Source of the DNA: Lachnospiraceae bacterium
GTDB lineage: Bacteria > Bacillota > Clostridia > Lachnospirales > Lachnospiraceae
Assembly: GCA_021204285.1 (NCBI GenBank)
Contig: JAJPZP010000171.1
Span: 1 to 8,367 of the forward strand
DNA length: 8,367 nt
Reading direction: 5' to 3'
The notes below the pieces were generated by a model that saw only the letters and a program-made list of their open reading frames with translations, had not been told where the DNA came from and did no database searches. Position numbers and translations under genes: made by a program. This document shows positions 6,626 to 8,367 of this stretch, piece after piece. How positions within the stretch are numbered: the stretch's first letter is position 1; every line of letters starts with the position of its first letter.

Positions 6626-6665
6626 AAAAGAACCCCCGGGAATATTCCCCGGGGGTCTGATTTTT
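6626..6665. terminator. Bidirectional Rho-independent terminator
   Basis: A GC-rich inverted repeat spans 6632-6656: ACCCCCGGG pairs with CCC(C)GGGGGT around an AATATT centre, with one unpaired C. On the + strand TTTTT follows at 6661-6665; on the - strand the hairpin is followed by TTCTTTTTATC (the complement of the A-run at 6625-6629). It sits in the 61-base gap between the converging PepSY gene and tsf, so it can stop both transcripts. Confidence 0.88.
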
Positions 6666-6676
6666 ATGAGGGAAGA

Positions 6677-7615
6677 TTACAGTCCCATCTGCTTTGCAAC
6701 TTCCGCCGCGAAGTCCTCGTTCTTCTTCTCAAGACCCTCACCGGTCTCGAAGCGGACGAAGCCTTTGATCGCGATATTCGCGCTGTTCGCTTTCGCAACC
6801 TGCGCGACGTAGGCGGATACAAGCTGCTTGCCATCCTCGGCCTTCACATAGACCTGGTCGAGCAGGCAGATCTCCTTGAGCTGCTTGTTCAGACGGCCCA
6901 TCACTGCGCCATTGATCACCTTCTCCGGCTTGCCGGCCATCTTCGGGTCATTCTCGATCTGCGCCTTGATGATCTCAAGCTCATGTTCCTTATAGGTCTC
7001 ATCAACCTCGCTGTTGTTCATGTAGATCGGCTTTAAGGCTGCAACCTGCATTGCAAGGTTCTTCGCCATCTCACGGATCTCATCGTTGATCACATCGGTC
7101 TCCACGTCCACAAGTACGCCGATCTTGCCGCCCATATGGATATAGGAGGCGATGAAGCCGTTCTGCTCTTCCATCTGCTGGAAGCGGCGGATCTTCATAT
7201 TCTCACCGATCACGGCGATCTGTGCTGCCAGCGCTTCGCCGACCGTCTTGCCCGGCTCAGCTGTCCATTCCTCTGCGAGGAAGGCTTCCACATCGGCCGC
7301 GCCCGTCGTGAGAGCCTGCGCCGCGACCTGCGCCACATAGCCCTGGAACTTCTCGTTCTTCGCCACGAAGTCGGTCTCCGCGTTTACCTCTACGGCGACA
7401 GCCTTCTTTGCATCCTCGCTGAGCGCGGTGGCGACAATGCCTTCCGCCGCGATGCGGCTCGCCTTCTTCTGTGCAGTGGCGAGTCCCTTCTCACGCAGGA
7501 AATCGACGGCTTCCTCCATATTGCCCTCGGTGGCGGTCAGGGCCTTTTTGCAGTCCATCATGCCCGCACCGGTCATCTCTCTTAATTCCTTTACCATTGC
7601 AGCTGTAATAGCCAT
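6677..7615 (-). CDS. tsf: Translation elongation factor Ts
   Basis: A 312-residue cytoplasmic protein that catalyses GDP release from EF-Tu so that EF-Tu can reload with GTP. The N-terminal UBA-like helical domain (about 4-38) carries the family signature LREMTGAGMMDCKKAL at 11-26. The second signature, VNAETDFVAKN at 77-87, contains the TDFV contact that inserts into EF-Tu. The dimerisation core follows, with IASYIHMGGKIGVLV at 155-169, LAMQVAALKP at 187-196 and GFVRFETGEGLEK at 285-297. The length is normal for a Firmicutes EF-Ts. The ATG is preceded at 9 bases by AGGAGG. It follows rpsB by 21 bases, the usual rpsB-tsf pair. It appears to be the last gene of its transcript, because a terminator and a converging gene lie 3' of it, so pyrH is not next to it here. 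Confidence 0.98.
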   Translation of the reverse strand: MAITAAMVKELREMTGAGMMDCKKALTATEGNMEEAVDFLREKGLATAQKKASRIAAEGIVATALSEDAKKAVAVEVNAETDFVAKNEKFQGYVAQVAAQALTTGAADVEAFLAEEWTAEPGKTVGEALAAQIAVIGENMKIRRFQQMEEQNGFIASYIHMGGKIGVLVDVETDVINDEIREMAKNLAMQVAALKPIYMNNSEVDETYKEHELEIIKAQIENDPKMAGKPEKVINGAVMGRLNKQLKEICLLDQVYVKAEDGKQLVSAYVAQVAKANSANIAIKGFVRFETGEGLEKKNEDFAAEVAKQMGL

Positions 7616-7624
7616 ATTCTGAAC

Positions 7625-7630
7625 CCTCCT
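7625..7630 (-). promoter_or_regulatory. Ribosome binding site for tsf
   Basis: AGGAGG on the minus strand, 9 bases before the ATG at 7615, in the 21-base gap between rpsB and tsf. There is no room for a promoter or attenuator in this gap, so tsf is expressed with rpsB. Confidence 0.85.
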
Positions 7631-7636
7631 TAAAGC

Positions 7637-8367
7637 TTATTCCTGCTCTTCGTATGCGGCGTCCTCTTCGTACTCCGCCTCTTCAGCATACTCCTCGGCC
7701 TCGCCCTGTCTCGCTTCCACAACAGCATCCGCCATCTTGGAGACGATCAGCTTGACCGCACGGATCGCATCGTCATTGCCCGGGATCACATAGTCCAGTT
7801 CCTCCGGATCACAGTTCGTATCGCAGATGCCGATCAGCGGAATGCCAAGGGAATGGGCTTCCTGTACGCAGATGTGCTCCTTTTTCGGATCGACCACGAA
7901 GATCGCGTCCGGAAGACGCTTCATATCGCGAATACCGTTCAGGTTCTTCTGCAGCTTCTCAAGCTCTTTCCGGAGGGCGATGACTTCCTTCTTCGGAAGC
8001 ACATCAAAGGTGCCGTCCTGCTCCATCGCCTCGATCTGCTTCATACGCACGATACGGCTCTGGATCGTCTTAAAATTGGTAAGCATGCCGCCCAGCCATC
8101 TCTCATTCACATAGAACATGCCGCAGCGCTCGGCTTCCGCCTGAATCGCATCCTGTGCCTGCTTCTTTGTGCCGACAAAGAGAATCGTGCCGCCCTCAGC
8201 CGCGATATCGGCAACGGCTCTGTAGGCCTCGTCTACCTTTACCACAGATTTCTGCAGGTCGATGATGTAGATGCTGTTCCGCTCCGTGTAGATGTACTCC
8301 GCCATCTTGGGGTTCCAGCTCCGGGGCTGCTGTCCGAAGTGGACGCCGGCTTCTTACAGCTGTTTCA
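7637..8367 (-). CDS. rpsB: 30S ribosomal protein S2, 5' end incomplete and carrying an in-frame stop
   Basis: Encodes ribosomal protein S2. From 8305 down to the stop, 222 residues are intact, with the landmarks [97 protein letters not shown] and a very acidic C-terminal tail. The ATG at 8305 is not the true start: upstream the same frame still reads as the conserved S2 N-terminus, [23 protein letters not shown], where the family has [20 protein letters not shown]. The real start must lie just outside the window. The TAA at 8354-8356 replaces a Leu codon (one base from TTA), and His, Thr and Arg of the conserved HFGHQTRRW are changed to Gln, Pro and Ser. As S2 is essential, sequencing or assembly error near a sequence end is the likeliest reason; a true pseudogene beside an intact copy elsewhere is the alternative. 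Confidence 0.9.

Noticed and set aside
6476..7036. Plus-strand open frame of 186 codons spanning the PepSY gene end and the tsf 3' end
   Set aside because: It runs through the terminator hairpin and overlaps two real genes on opposite strands, and its sequence has no family resemblance.
8303..8305. Start codon of rpsB
   Set aside because: The ATG corresponds to the internal Met of the NPKM motif; the conserved S2 N-terminus is recognisable further upstream in the same frame.

Overview
The window reads as chromosomal DNA of a Gram-positive Clostridia member, most likely Lachnospiraceae. The evidence is the order PASTA kinase - rsgA - rpe - thiN (the Firmicutes prkC cluster), strong AGGAGG ribosome binding sites, a moderately GC-rich coding style, a secreted multi-PepSY protein beside a two-component system, and S2/EF-Ts sequences of Lachnospiraceae type (for example the S2 stretches [10 protein letters not shown] and [20 protein letters not shown]). 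The family assignment is recalled from protein sequence and gene order, not searched. I see no mobile element, CRISPR array, tRNA or rRNA.

Left part, + strand (1-3216): a tightly packed cluster. It starts with the 3' end of a membrane Ser/Thr kinase of the PrkC/Stk family (transmembrane helix plus four extracellular PASTA domains; the kinase domain lies upstream of the window). Next come the 30S assembly GTPase RsgA, ribulose-phosphate 3-epimerase, and thiamine pyrophosphokinase. Junctions are 1-base stop/start overlaps (TGATG, TAATG) or a 4-base gap, so the genes are probably translationally coupled on one transcript.

Middle part, + strand (3234-6615): only 17 bases after thiN begins an OmpR/PhoB-type response regulator (GTG start), then 3 bases later its sensor histidine kinase (TTG start). 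A 64-base gap follows, then a strongly initiated gene for a secreted, acidic protein with four PepSY repeats. That gap holds a candidate regulator-dependent promoter: two 7-base direct repeats 11 bases apart, ending exactly 10 bases before a TATACT -10 box, with no recognisable -35. This matches PhoB-class promoter geometry and suggests that the response regulator drives the PepSY gene.

Right part, - strand (6677-8367): tsf (EF-Ts) and, upstream of it, rpsB (ribosomal protein S2), running towards the PepSY gene. A GC-rich hairpin with a T-run on each side lies between the converging genes and should terminate both transcripts. The last ~62 bases encode the conserved S2 N-terminus but carry an in-frame TAA and several substitutions at highly conserved residues. 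A low-quality contig end is the likeliest explanation.

Taken together, this is mostly conserved housekeeping sequence. The parts worth attention are the PepSY/two-component module attached to the PASTA-kinase cluster, its candidate direct-repeat promoter, and the damaged rpsB 5' end.
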